From contig OZ038379.1 in NCBI GenBank assembly GCA_964036045.1, positions 123,158,691-123,222,690 on the forward strand: a DNA stretch of 64,000 nt, given 5' to 3'. Source of the stretch: Eutreptiella sp. 'Long Island Sound 2002' (lineage: Eukaryota > Euglenozoa > Euglenophyceae > Eutreptiales > Eutreptiaceae). This document shows positions 35,014-46,300 of the stretch, piece after piece (the stretch's first letter is position 1; every line of letters begins with the position of its first letter). The position numbers and the translations under genes were made by a program. Below the pieces are notes generated by a model that was not told the DNA's origin, did no database searches, and worked only from the letters and a program-made list of their open reading frames with translations.

Positions 35014-35570
35014 TGGTTTTATACCAAATCTGGTGAAATGGATGGGGCTGGCGTCCATCTTCCGAGTGACTCAGATACTCAGATTTCCCTTTGATCAGTG
35101 GCCTTTGGAGTTTTTCTCGGCTCTACACCTTACACTAAAAAAATCTGCGGGTGACAATGTCAATGTCAATACTAGACCTATTAAACTTCTCTCAGCCCTA
35201 TTTCGCATACAGGCTAAACTGTATGCCCCTTTGATTCAGTTGGCCACAGTACCAAGTGAGTCTGGTTGTAGACAGTATGCAAGGTTTAAAGCGTCTTCCG
35301 CGCATGCCCTGCGCCGCATGCTACACACAGTGATCACCCGATCCCTGGCGGTGCGAGGTGATGTTACGACGATGTTTTTGGATTTCTCTGGTGCCTTTGA
35401 TGAAATCAACAGACAAGCCATTCTGAGGGCTGCTGATGCGTATCCCTTTTTACGTGGCGTTGTGCATGAAGTGGTTCATCACTACATGTCCTTCAGGCAA
35501 TACGTAGTTTCTGCCCTGGGCCCATCAGAGTCGTCCGAACCCAGACAAAGCAGATTTTTCAAATCAAATC
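34886..35570 (+). pseudogene. Element 1 ORF2 part 2: reverse transcriptase fragment
   Basis: About 225 residues of the RT fingers and start of the palm. Visible pieces are TAGVDGFIPNLVK (finger motif), LHLTLKKSAGDNVNVNTRPI (the KK...RPI signature), and the motif A core MFLDFSGAFDEIN, with its Asp at 35381. The sequence ends about 60 residues later, where (AAATC)n begins. Motif B, the catalytic YxDD of motif C, thumb and any RNase H are absent. The first part is out of frame with the endonuclease. The copy cannot encode a working enzyme. Confidence 0.75.
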
Positions 35571-35582
35571 AAATCAAATCAA
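35556..35582. repeat. (AAATC)n at the right edge of element 1
   Basis: TTTTTC is followed by four AAATC units and then ATGT. It could be a microsatellite tail created at a retrotransposition end or a repair junction between truncated RT and the microsatellite. Confidence 0.85.
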
Positions 35583-35930
35583 TGTATGTATGTATGTATG
35601 TATGTATGTATGTATGTATGTATGTATGTATGTATGTATGTATGTATGTATGTATGTATGTATGTATGTATGTATGTATGTATGTATGTATGTATGTATG
35701 TATGTATGTATGTATGTATGTATGTATGTATGTATGTATGTATGTATGTATGTATGTATGTATGTATGTATGTATGTATGTATGTATGTATGTATGTATG
35801 TATGTATGTATGTATGTATGTATGTATGTATGTATGTATGTATGTATGTATGTATGTATGTATGTCTGTGTGTATGTATGTATGTATGTATGTATGTATG
35901 TATGTATGTATGTATGTATGTATGTATGTT
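35583..35930. repeat. (ATGT)n microsatellite right of element 1
   Basis: 350 bp with two variant units (CTGT, GTGT) near 35865. It is in the same orientation as the tract left of element 1, and may be the other half of the interrupted array. Confidence 0.97.
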
Positions 35931-36335
35931 CGTGCGGTACAGGGGCGCGCAGGCAGAACGCCCCCTCCCCTGACGCGGGGGAGCGGCGGCCGGGAGCAAG
36001 GGGAAGCGGGGCCCCGCAGGTGCCCGAACAGGTGGTCCCTCCAGCCTGCCCCCCATCCCGCCTCCGTCGCTCACAGGTCGGGTCACCCTCCCCCCCGCAG
36101 TGGGGGAGGGCTCCAGGGTAACACACACAGGTGGCTCCTCCCTCCTCCTCGCACGCGCACCCCCCCCCCCCGACATGGCGGCCCCCTCCCCCCCCCCCCT
36201 CGGTCGTCGTCGGCGCACGCCCGGCCAGCGTGACGCCGGCCGACTGCTCCCTTGCGCCCTGCCCAGGGAGAGCGTGTCTGGCAATTTCTCCCGCCGGCAC
36301 GTGCTAGGTGCCCTCAACAACAACAACAACAACAA
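35931..36335 (-). repeat. Inverted block A/B copy
   Basis: The sequence is the reverse complement of 13121-13520, including the divergent B subtype. It starts at 'TCGTGCGGTACAGGGG' and ends with (CAA)n, the complement of the (TTG)n that opens block A. It is the only inverted macrosatellite piece in the window. Confidence 0.9.
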
Positions 36336-36701
36336 CAATACATACATACATACATACATACATACATACATACATACATACATACATACATACATACATA
36401 CATACATACATACATACATACATACATACATACATACATACATACATACATACATACATACATACATACATACATACATACATACATACATACATACATA
36501 CATACATACATACATACATACATACATACATACATACATACATACATACATACATACATACATACATACATACATACATACATACATACATACATACATA
36601 CATACATACATACATACATACATACATACATACATACATACATACATACATACATACATACATACATACATACATACATACATACATACATACATACATA
36701 C
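36336..36701. repeat. (CATA)n microsatellite (inverted orientation)
   Basis: A pure array in the orientation opposite to the neighbouring (ATGT)n tracts. It belongs to the inverted A/B segment. It ends at 'CGAGCGCGCGCGCGG'. Confidence 0.97.
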
Positions 36702-37229
36702 GAGCGCGCGCGCGGTGGGGCGCTGCCTGTGTCCTGTGGGGCCCGCACAGCACTGCTGCTGCGGCCCTGGTGTGCGGGGGTTCCTGTGGGGACCGCACAG
36801 CACTGCTGGTGCGGCCCTGGTGTCCGGGGGTTCCTGTGGGGCCTGCGCAGCACTGCTGGTGCGGCCCCGGCGTGTGGGGGTTCCTGTGGGGCCCGCACAG
36901 CACTGCTGGTGCGGCCCTGGTGTGCGGGGGTTCCTGTGGGGCCTGCACAGCACTGCTGGTGCGGCCCTGGCGTGTGGGGGTTCCTGTGGGGCCCGCACCG
37001 CTCTGCTGGTGCGGCCCTGGCGTGTGGGGGTTTCTGCGGGGCCCGCTCAGCACTGCTGGTGCGGCCCTGGCGTGTGGGGGTTCCCGTGGGGCCTGCTCAG
37101 CACAGCTGGTGCGGCCCTCGCGTGTGGGGGTTCCTGTGGGGCCTGCTCAGCACTGCTGGTGCGGCCCTGGCGTGCGGGGGTTGCTGTGGGGGCCCGCACA
37201 GCACTGCTGGTGCGGCCCTGGCGTGTGGG
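36702..37229. repeat. 50-bp minisatellite, second array
   Basis: About ten units of the 50-bp repeat seen before the gap at 13547, in forward orientation. Units vary mostly at 'ctggtgtgcg/ctggcgtgtg'. Confidence 0.95.
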
Positions 37230-37389
37230 GGGGGGTTGCAGGAGAGAGGGAGTATGCCTGGGACCCCCGCCGGCGGTGGGGGGCCCGTAGTTGTCTTGAC
37301 GTCACGACGCGAGGTTGGTTCTCTCGCTGCACCTGTGATGCGAAAAGGAAGGGAGGGGACAGGGAGGGAGGGGCGGCGTGTGCGGAGAG
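37230..37389. other. Short unique spacer
   Basis: About 160 bp not found elsewhere in the window, linking the 50-bp array to block D. It contains one TGACGTCA octamer at 37298-37305, which in isolation is not evidence of a regulatory site. In the other partial unit the corresponding place is the N gap, so this may be what is missing there. Confidence 0.5.
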
Positions 37390-38246
37390 GGGGGGGGGGG
37401 GGGGGCGTGGGAGGGGCGTGTGCGCGCGTGCTCGGGGGGAAGGGGGTCGGTGCGCCTGGCCGCCAAGCGTCACCCTGTGGCCGTCTGTAGCGGGTGCGCG
37501 GCCGGGGCTGGCCAAAGTCGGCCGGGGAGCCCAGGGCGCTGCTGGTGACGGGGGGGCTGCGGACGGCGATGGGGCCCGCACCCCGCTCGGCGGGGACGAA
37601 TCCCGCCGAGCACCATCCACGGGGGCGAATCCTGGTGGAGGCGGGGGGAGTGCCACACCGTCCCCTCGCGGCTGAACCGGACCGGGACGGGCCCCGCCGG
37701 AGGGACACCGGGGGGGCGGGCTGGGCTGGGCACCGGGGCTCCGAGGCCCGGGTCCCGGTAGTGCGTGGGCCGGCGCGGGGGAGACCGGGCGGGCCCTAGG
37801 GCTGCGGCCGGGGGGGGGAGGGGCTGGAGGGCTGTGCTGGCTCGGGGCCGAATCCCGAGAGGCCCCCGGGGGCTGGGCGAGGGCCCCCGAGGGCGGCCGC
37901 TCCTTGAGGGGGGGGGGGGGTTGCTCCTTGCCCGGGGGACGACGGTGGCCCCTCTTGAGCGAGGGGGGGGGGCGGGCGTGTATCGCCCGGTGTAGGGCCA
38001 TGTCGATTCATGGCCGCGCGGCATGGGACTATATCCCCAACCCTCCGCGCCGGAGTCCCTTTTTGGGGGGGCTGAGGGGGGGGGGGGGGGGGGGGGGCTG
38101 GCGGTTGTTGTGTACACCCACCCATGCGCGGGGGGGGGGTCGCCGGTGGGAGCTCCGTCCGGCTTGGCCAATAAAACCCGGTGGCGTCCCTTGGGCTCGT
38201 GGGCCCCTTCGAGGAAGAACCTCGGATTCGCCGGGGGGGACTCCGC

Positions 38247-38249
<3 letters not shown>
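37390..38249. repeat. Macrosatellite blocks D and H before unit 4
   Basis: Block D with the hairpin at 37585, then block H from about 37985 with GGCCATG/CATGGCC near 37996. The 5' part of D (37400-37500) is more divergent than in other copies. Confidence 0.8.
37585..37611. ncRNA. Block D hairpin, copy 7 (perfect)
   Basis: 10-bp perfect stem GCTCGGCGGG/CCCGCCGAGC with loop GACGAAT, retained although the rest of this block D is divergent. Confidence 0.4.
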
Positions 38250-38278
<29 letters not shown>

Positions 38279-38560
38279 TGTATGTATGTATGTATGTATG
38301 TATGTATGTATGTATGTATGTATGTATGTATGTATGTATGTATGTATGTATGTATGTATGTATGTATGTATGTATGTATGTATGTATGTATGTATGTATG
38401 TATGTATGTATGTATGTATGTATGTATGTATGTATGTATGTATGTATGTGTGTGTGTATGTATGTATGTATGTATGTATGTCTGTATGTATGTATGCATG
38501 CATGTATGTATGTATGTATGTATGTATGTATGTATGTATGTATGTATGTATGTATGTATG

Positions 38561-38591
<31 letters not shown>

Positions 38592-38686
38592 TGTAATGTA
38601 ATGTAATGTAATGTAATGTAAGGTTTGTATGTATGTATGTATGTATGTATGTATGTATGTATGTATGTATGTATGTATGTATGTAT
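38249..38686. repeat. (ATGT)n with internal (TAATG)n pentanucleotide
   Basis: ATGT array with scattered GTGT, CTGT and GCAT variants at 38447-38503. About seven TAATG units follow at 38587-38620, then pure ATGT again. The pentamer can be derived from ATGT by one inserted A. Confidence 0.97.
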
Positions 38687-39080
38687 TGTTGTTGTTGTTG
38701 TTGTGAAGGCACCCAGCACGTGCCGGCGGGAGAAATTGCCAGACACGCTCTCCCTGGGCAGGGCGCAAGGGAGCAGTGGGCCGGCGTCACGCTGGCCGGG
38801 CGTGCGCCGACGACGACCGAGGGGGGGAGGGGGGTTCCGCCTTCTGTCTGGGGGGGGGGGGCGCGTCGCTGTGAGAGGGACCACCTGTCCGTGTGACCCT
38901 GGTTCCCTCCCCCGCCGTGGGGGGAGGGCGTGCACACTTGTGCGAAATGGAGGCGGGATGGGGGGCGGGATGTAGGGACCACCTCTCCGGGGACCCGCGG
39001 GGCCCCGGTCCCCCTTGCTTCCAGCCGCCACACTCCCCCGCGACAGGGGAGGGGGCTACGTCCTGTGCGAAGTTGGAGTA
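38686..39080. repeat. Macrosatellite block A/B, copy 5
   Basis: It opens with (TTG)n and the variant 'ttgtgaaggcaccc'. The poly-G tracts are shorter than in other copies. Confidence 0.85.
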
Positions 39081-39626
39081 AGGGGGGTGGAGGGGGCGGG
39101 ACTATGTATGGTCTATCCCGTGGTGCCCGTTCCTGTGTCCCGTGTGCGGGAGGCCGCGCGGCATGGTCGGCGGGGGGGGTTCAGGGCTGGGCCGGGCGCG
39201 TTGGTAGCGGCGGGCGGCCGAGGCGGAGGCGGCGCCATGCGGGTGCGGGGCCCGTGGCGGTCGCGGGGCGGTGTGGGCGGACCAGCCGCCGCCGGCGGTG
39301 GCCCTGAGAGCCCCACTCCATGGGGTCGCCGGGCGCGCCGCGGGCACGCGTGCCGCGCAGGCCTGGCCGTGGGGGACGCGTGTGCAAGGGCGTCGGCGCG
39401 CCCGATGCGGGCCCTGCTGCGGGCCGCGGGACCAGCGGAAAGCTGGAAAGCGTGGCCTGGGGGATGAGGCCTGGGCCGGGCGCCTGGGTAGCGGCGGGCG
39501 GTCGAGGCGGAGGCGGCGCCATGCGGGTGCGGGGCCCGTGGCGGCCGCGGGGCGGCGCAGGCGGACCGGCCCTGGCCGGCGGCGGCCCTAAGAGCCCCAC
39601 TCCATGGGGTCGGCGGGCGCGCCGGG
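39081..39626. repeat. Macrosatellite block C, copy 4
   Basis: Nearly two ~284-bp repeats, ending at 'ccccactccatggggtcggc' before a short piece of minisatellite. Confidence 0.8.
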
Positions 39627-40319
39627 GGTGCAGGGGCGTGGTGCGGTGCAGGGGCGCAGCCGTGCGGGGCAGCGCAGGGGCGCAGCAGTGTGGGGCCGGG
39701 CAGGGGCGCGGCGCGGGGTTGCGCAGGGGTGCAGCGTGGGGCTGCGTAGGGGTGGTGGGGGCACGGCGTGCACGTAGGGGGGGGGGGGGGGGGCTGTGGG
39801 CTGGTGGGTGGTGCGCGCGCGAGGGGACGGGGGATGCGGTGAGCTTAGCCGCACAGCGTCACCGTGCGGCCGACCGGGCGGAGGAGCGGCTGGGGCTGGC
39901 CAAAGTCGGCCGGGGAGCCCGGGGCGCTTGAGGTGTCGGGGGGGCCGCGGTCAGCGGTGGGGCCCGCACCCCGCTCGGCGGGGACGAATCCCGTCGGGCA
40001 TCATCCACGGGGGCGAATATTGGTGGAGGCGGGGGGAGCGCCGCACCGTCCCCTCGCGGCCGAACCGGACCGGGACGGGCCCCGCCGGAGGGATACCGGG
40101 GGGGCGGGCGGGGCTGGGGCATCGGGGCTCCGGGGCCCGGGGTCCCTGGTGGTTGTGGGCGCGCGGGGGAGACCGGGCGGGCCTCTGGGTTGCGGCTGGT
40201 GAGGGGGGGCGTGGAAGGGCCGGGCGGGCTCGGGGGCGAACCCCGAGAGGCCCCCGGGGGCTGGGCGAGGGCTCCCGAGCGCGGCCGTTCCTTGAGGGGG
40301 GGGGGGGTTGCTCCCTGCC
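39627..40319. repeat. Short E fragment plus block D, unit 4
   Basis: About 120 bp of E-type units (39627-39750) are joined to 'gtgggggcacggcgtgcacg', the sequence that normally ends block G, and then to a full block D. An unequal exchange between the two block D positions of a unit would produce this order. Confidence 0.7.
39973..39999. ncRNA. Block D hairpin, copy 8 (two G-U pairs)
   Basis: GCTCGGCGGG faces CCCGTCGGGC. Both differences from the usual right arm turn Watson-Crick pairs into G-U pairs, so an RNA stem of this strand would still form. Confidence 0.45.
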
Positions 40320-43300
40320 TGGGCTGCGCAGGGGCGCCGCGTGGTGCGGTGCAGGGGCGCACCCGTGTGGGGCGGCGGAGGGGCGCAGCAGTGTGGGGCC
40401 GTGCAGGGGTGCAGCGTGCGGCCGCGCAGGGGTGCAGCGTGGGGCCGCGAGGATCGCGGCGTGGGGCCGCGTATGGGCGCGGCAAGGGGCCGCGCACGGG
40501 TGCGGCGCGGGGCTGCGCAAGGGTGCAGCGTGGGGCTGCGCAGGGGCGCAGCGCGGGGCCGCGCATGGGCGCGGCATGGGGCCGGGCAGGGGCGCAGTAG
40601 CGTGGGGCTGCGCAGGGGCGCACCGTGGGGCTGCTTAGGGGCGCAGCAGCGCGGGGCTGAGCAGGGGCGGCAGCGTGGGGCAGCGGAGGGGCGCAGCGCG
40701 GGGCTGAGCAGTGGAGTAACGTGGGGCTGCGCAGGGGCGCAGTAGTGTGGGGCTGGGCAGGGGCGCAGCGTGGGGCCGCGCAGGGGCGAAGCGTGGGGCC
40801 GCGCATGGGCGCGGCATGGGGTCCGCGCAGGGGCGCGGCGTGGGGCTCAGTAGGGGCGCAGCGTGGGCTGCGCGGGGGCGCAGCGTGGGGCCGCGCAGGG
40901 GCGCATCAGTGTGGGGCGGCGCAGGGGCGTAGCAGTGTCGGGCTGCGCAGGGGCGCAGCAGTGTGGGCTGCGCAGGGGCGCAGCGCGGGGCTGCGCAGGG
41001 GCGCAGCAGCGTGGGGCTGCGCCGGGGCGCGGCATTGGGCCGTGAAGGGGCGCTGCAGCGGGGGGCTGCGCAGGGGCGCAACATGGGGCTGAGTAGGGGC
41101 GCAGCGTGGGGCTGCGCAGGGGCGCAGCAGTGTGGGGCTGCGCAGGGGCGCAGCAGCGTGGGGCTGCGCAGGGGCCCAGCGCGGGCCGCGCATGGGCGCG
41201 GCATGGGGGCCGTGGAGGGGTGCAGCAGCGTGGGGCTGCGGAGGGGCGCAGCGTGGGGCTGCGTAGGGCTGCGCAGGGGCCCAGCGTGGGGCCGCGTATG
41301 GGCGTGGCATGGGGCCGTGAAGCGGCGGCGGCGCGGGGCCGCGCAGGGGCGCAGCAGCGTGGGCTGCGCAGGGGCGCAGCAGCGCGGGGCTGCGCCGGGG
41401 CGTAGCGTGGGGCCGCGAATGGGGCGCAGCGGGGGGCTGCGTAGTGGCGCAGCAGCGTTGGGCCGGGCAGGGGCGCAGCGTGGGGCTGCGCGGGGCGCGG
41501 CAGGGGCTGCGCGGGGGCGCGGCAAGGGGCCGTGCAGGGCGTAGCAGCGTGGGGCTGCGCAGCGGCGCAGCAGCGTGGGGCTGCGCCGGGGCGCGGCATG
41601 GGGCCGTGAAGGGGCGCAGCAGCATGGGGTTGCGCAGCGTGGGGCTGAGTAGGGGCGCAGCGCGGGGCTGCGCAGGGGCGCAGCGTGGTGCGGCGCATGG
41701 GGCGCAGCAGTGTGGGGCGGCGCAGGGGCACAGCACCGTGGGGCTGCGCAAGGGCGCAGCGCGGGGCCGCGCATGGGCGCGGCATGGGGACATGGAGGGG
41801 TGCAGCAGCGTGGGGCTGCGCAGGGGCGCGGCGTGGGGCGGCGCCGGGGCGCAGCAGTGTGGGGCTGCGCAGGGGCGCACCGTGGGGCTGCGCAAGGGAG
41901 CAGCAGAGTGGGGCCGCGCAAGGGAGCGGCAGCACGGGGCTGAGCAGGGGCGCAGCAGCGTGGGGCTGCGCAGGGGCGTAGCGTCGCGGGGCTGCGCCAC
42001 GGTGCAGCGAGGGGCTACGAATGGGGCGCAGCGGGGGGCTGCGTAGGGGCGCAGCAGCTTTGGGCTGCGCAGGGGCGCAGCGTGGGGCCGCGTGGGGGCG
42101 CGGCAAGGGGCCGTGCAGGGGCTCGGCGCGGGGCCGCGCAGGGGCGCAGCAGCGTGGGGCCGCGCAGGAGTGCGGCGTGGGGCCGCGTATGGGCGTGGCA
42201 TGGGGCCGTGAAGGGGCGCGGCGCGGGGCCGCGCAGGGGCGCAGCAGCGTGGGGCTGCGCAGGGGCGTAGCAGCGCGGGGCTGCGCCAGGGTGCAGCGAG
42301 GGGCTGCGAATGGGGCGCAGCGTTGGGCTGCGCGGGGGCGCAGCGTGGGGCGGCGCGGGGGCGCGGCAAGGGGCCGTGCAGGGGCGCGGCGCGGGGCCGC
42401 GCAGGGGCGCAGCGTGGGGCTGCGCAGGGGCGCAGCAGCGTGGGGCTGCGCCGGGGCGTGGTATGGGGCCGTGAAGTGGCGTAGCAGGGTGGGGCTGCGT
42501 AGGGGCGCAGCGTGGGGCTGCGTAGGGGCGCAGCGTGGTGCGGCGAAGGGGCGCAGCAGTGCGGGGCTGCGCAGGGGCGCAGTGCGGGGCTGCGCAGGGG
42601 TGCAGCGTGGGGCTGCGCAGATGCGAAGCGCGGGGTTGCGCAGGGGCGCAGCAACGTGGGGCCGCGCAGGGGAGCAGCCGCGTGGGGCTGTGCAGGGGCG
42701 CAGCGCGGGGCTGGGCAGGGGCGCAGCGTGGGGCCGCGCAGGAGTGCAGCGTGGGGCCGGGTATGGGCTTGGCATGGGGCCGTACACGGGCTCGGCGCGG
42801 GGCCGCGCAGGGGCGCAGCAGCCTGGGGCTGCGCAGGGCCGTAGCAGCGTGGGGCCGCGCCGGGGCGCGGCATGGGACCGTGCAGGGGCGCCGCAGCGTG
42901 GGGCTGCGTAGGGGCGCAGCGTGGGGATGCGTAGGGGCGCAACGGTTTGGGGCGGCGCAGGGGCGTAGCAGTGTGGGGCTGTAGGGGCGCAGCGCGGGGC
43001 TGCGCAGGGGCGCAGCGTGGGGCCGCGCAGGGGCGCAGCGCGGGGTTGCGCAGGGGCGCAACAGCGTGGGGCCGCGCAGGGGGGCAGCAGCGTGGGGCTG
43101 CGCAGGGGCACAGGAGCCCGGGGCTGGGCAGGGGCGCAGCAGCGTGGGGCCGCGCAGGGGCGCGGCAGCCAGGGCTGTGCAGGGGCGCAGCAGCGTGGGG
43201 CTGTGCAGGGGCGCAGCAGCGTGGGCGCAGCAACCCGGGGCTGCGCAGGGGCGCAGCAGCGTGGGGCTGCGCTTGAGGGTAGCGTGGGGCTGCGCAGGGG

Positions 43301-46300
43301 CGCAGCAGCCCGGGGCTACGCAGGGGCGCAGCAGCGCGGGGCTACGCAGGGCAGCAGCAGCATGGGGCTGCGCAGGGGCGCAGCAACCTGGGGCTGGGCA
43401 GGGGCAAAGTAGCGTGGGGCTGCGCAGGGGCGCGGCAGCGTGGGGCCGTGCAGGGGCGTGGCAACGTGGGCGCAGCAACCTGGGGCTGCGCAGGGGCGCA
43501 GCAGCCTGGGGCTGCGCTGAAGGGCAGCGTGGGGCTGCGCAGATGCGCAGCAGTGTGGTGCTGCGTAGGAGCGCAGCAGCGCGTGGCAGGGCAGGGGCGC
43601 AGTAGCGTGGGGCTGCGCAGGGGCACAGCAGCCCGGGGCTGAGCAGGGGCGCAGCAGCGTGGGGCTGCGATGGAGTGCAGCGTGGGGCTGCGTAGGGGCG
43701 CAGCAGCGGGGGGCTGCGCTGGAGTGCAGCAAGGGGGTGCGCAGGGGCGCAGCAGCGTGGGGCTGCGCTGGAGTGCACCGTGGGGCTGCGCAGGGGCGCA
43801 GCAGCGTGGGGCTGTGCAGGGGCGTAGCAGCGTGGGCGCAGCAACCTGGGGCTGCGTAGGGGCGCAGCAGCGTGGGGCTGCGCCGGAGTGCAGCGTGGGG
43901 GTGCGCAGGGGCGCAGCAGCGCGGGGCTGCGCTGGAGGGCAGCGCGGGGCTGCGCAGGGGCGCAGCAGCGTGGGGCTGCGCTGGAGGGAAGCGTGGGGCT
44001 GCGCAGGGGCGCAGCAGCGCAGGGCTGCGCAGGGGCGTAGCGTGGGGCCGCGCAGGGGCGCAGCGTGGGGCTGCGCAGGGGCGCAGCAGCGTGGGGCTGC
44101 GCAGGGGTGCAGCAGCGTGGGGCTGCGCAGGGGCGCAGCAGCGTGGGGCTGCGCAGGGGCGCAGCAGCGTGGGGCTGCGCAAAGCAGCTGTGTGGGGCGG
44201 CGCAGTGGTGGGAGGCTGCGCAGGGGCGCATCACGGGGCCGCGTATGGGCGCGACGCGGAGCTGCGCAGGGGTGCAGCAGCGTGGGGCTGCGCAGGGGCG
44301 CAGCAGGCTGTGGCCGCGCAGGGGTGCAGCAGCGTGGGGCTGCGCAGGGGTGCAGCAGCGTGGGGCTGCGCAGGGGCGCAGTAGCGTGGGGCTGCGCAAA
44401 GCAGCTGTGTGGGGCGGCGCAGTGGTGGGAGGCTGCGCAGGGGCGCATCACGGGGCCGCATATGGGTGCGACGCGGAGCTGCGCAGGGGTGCAGCAGCGT
44501 GCGGCTGCGCAGAGCAGCTGTGTGGAGCGGCGCAGTGGTGGGGGGGGCTGTGTAGGGGCGCAGCGGCACGGGGGTGCGCTGGGGCGCAGCGTGTGGCTGT
44601 ACAGGGGTGCAGTGCGGGGCTGCGCAGGGGCGCAGCGTGGGGCTGCGGAGGGGCGCAGCGCGGGGCTGAGCAGGGGCGTAACGTGGGGCTGCGCAGGGGC
44701 GCAGTAGTGTGGGGCTGCGCAGGGGCGTAGCAGCGTGTGGCCGCGCAGGGGTGCAGCAGCGTGGGGCTCCGCAGGGGTGCAGCACCGTGGGGCTGCGCAC
44801 AGGCGCTGCAGCGTGGGGCTGCGCAGAGCAGCTGTGTGGGGCGGCACAGTGGTGGGAGGCTGCGCAGGGGCGCATCACGGGGCCGCGTATGGGCGCGACG
44901 CGGAGCTGCGCAGGGTTGCAGTAGTGTGGGGCTGCGCAGAGCAGCTGTGTGGAGCGGCGCAGTGGTGGGGGGGGCTGTGTAGGGGCGCAGCGGCACGGGG
45001 GTGCGCTGGGGCGCAGCGTAAGGCTGTACAGGGGTGCAGTGCGGGGCTGCGCAGGGGCGCAGCGTGGGGCTGCGCAGTGGCGCAGCGCGGGGCTAAGCAG
45101 GGGCGTAACGTGGGGCTGCGCAGGGGCGCAGTAGTGTGGGGCTACGCAGGGGCGCAGCGCGGGGCGCAGCAGGGGCACAGCGTGGGGCTGCGCAGGGGCG
45201 CAGCAGCGTGTGGCCGCGCAGGGTGCAGCAGCGTGGCGCTGCGCAGGGGTGCAGCAGCGTGGGGCTGCGCAGGGGCACAGCAGCGTGGGGCTGCGCAGTG
45301 CAGCTGTGTGGGGCGGCGCAGTGGTGGGAGGCTGCGCAGGGGCGCATCACGGGGCCGCGTATGGGCGCGACGCGGAGCTGCGCAGGGGTGCAGTAGTGTG
45401 GGGCTGCGCAGTGCAGCTGTGTGGAGGGGCGCAGTGGTGGGGGGGGCTGTGTAGGGGCGCAGCGGCACGGGGGTGCGCTGGGGCGAAGCGTAAGGCTGTA
45501 CAGGGGTGCAGTGCGGGGCTGCGCAGGGGCGCAGCGTGGGGCAGCGCAGTGGCGCAGCGCGGGGCTGAGCAGGGGCGTAACGTGGGGCTGCGCAGGGGCG
45601 CAATAGTCTGGGGCTGCGCAGGGGCGCAGCGCGGGGCCGAGCAGGGGCACAGCGTGGGGCTGCGCAGGGGCGCAGTAGCGTGTGGCTGCGCAGAGCAGCT
45701 GTGTGTGGCGGCGCAGTGGTGGGAGGGTGCGCAGGGGCGCATCACGGGGCCGCGTATGGGCGCGACGCGGAGCTGCGCAGGGGTGCAGCAGCGTGGGGCT
45801 GCGCAGAGCAGCTGTGTGGGGCGGCGCAGTGGTGGGGGGGGCTGTGTAGGGGCGCAGCGGCACGGGGGTGCGCTGGGGCGCAGCGTGTGGCTGTACAAGG
45901 GTGCAGTGCGGGGCTGCGCAGGGGCGCAGCGTTGGGCTGCGCACGGGCGTAGCGCGGGGCTGAGCAGGGGCGTAACGAGGGGCTGCGCAGGGGCGCAGTA
46001 GTGTGGGGCTGCGCAGGGGCGCAGCGCGGGGCTGTGCAGGGGCACAGCGTGGGGCTGCGCACTGGCGCAGCAGCGCGGGGCTGCGCAGGGGCGCAGCGCG
46101 GAGCAGCCCCGGGGGGCAGCGTGGGGCCGTGGAGGGGCGTAGCGTGGGGCTGCGCAGGGGCACAACAGCGTGGGGCTGCGCAGAGCAGCTGTGTGGGGCG
46201 GCGCAGTGGTGGGAGGCTGCGCAGGGGCGCATCATGTGGCGGCGTATGGTCGCGGCGCGGCGCTGCGCAGGGGTGCAGCAGCGTGGGGCTGCGTAGAGCA

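Larger units (their letters stand above)
28790..35581 (+). mobile_element. Element 1: 3'-truncated non-LTR retrotransposon
   Basis: This 6.8-kb insertion has a visibly lower GC content than its surroundings and is flanked on both sides by (TGTA)n in the same orientation. It has a 5' region, ORF1, and an ORF2 with an EEP/APE-type endonuclease and the N-terminal half of a reverse transcriptase, all on the plus strand. RT is cut after motif A, so the catalytic DD motif and everything downstream are missing. Ordinary LINE copies are truncated at the 5' end, so a 3' loss points to later deletion or recombination, or to an assembly join. The right edge is marked by (AAATC)n. No target-site duplication can be assigned because the target is itself a repeat. 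Confidence 0.8.

Noticed and set aside
37298-37305. TGACGTCA cAMP-response-like octamer
   Set aside because: A single palindromic octamer in unique spacer with no gene nearby gives no evidence of function.
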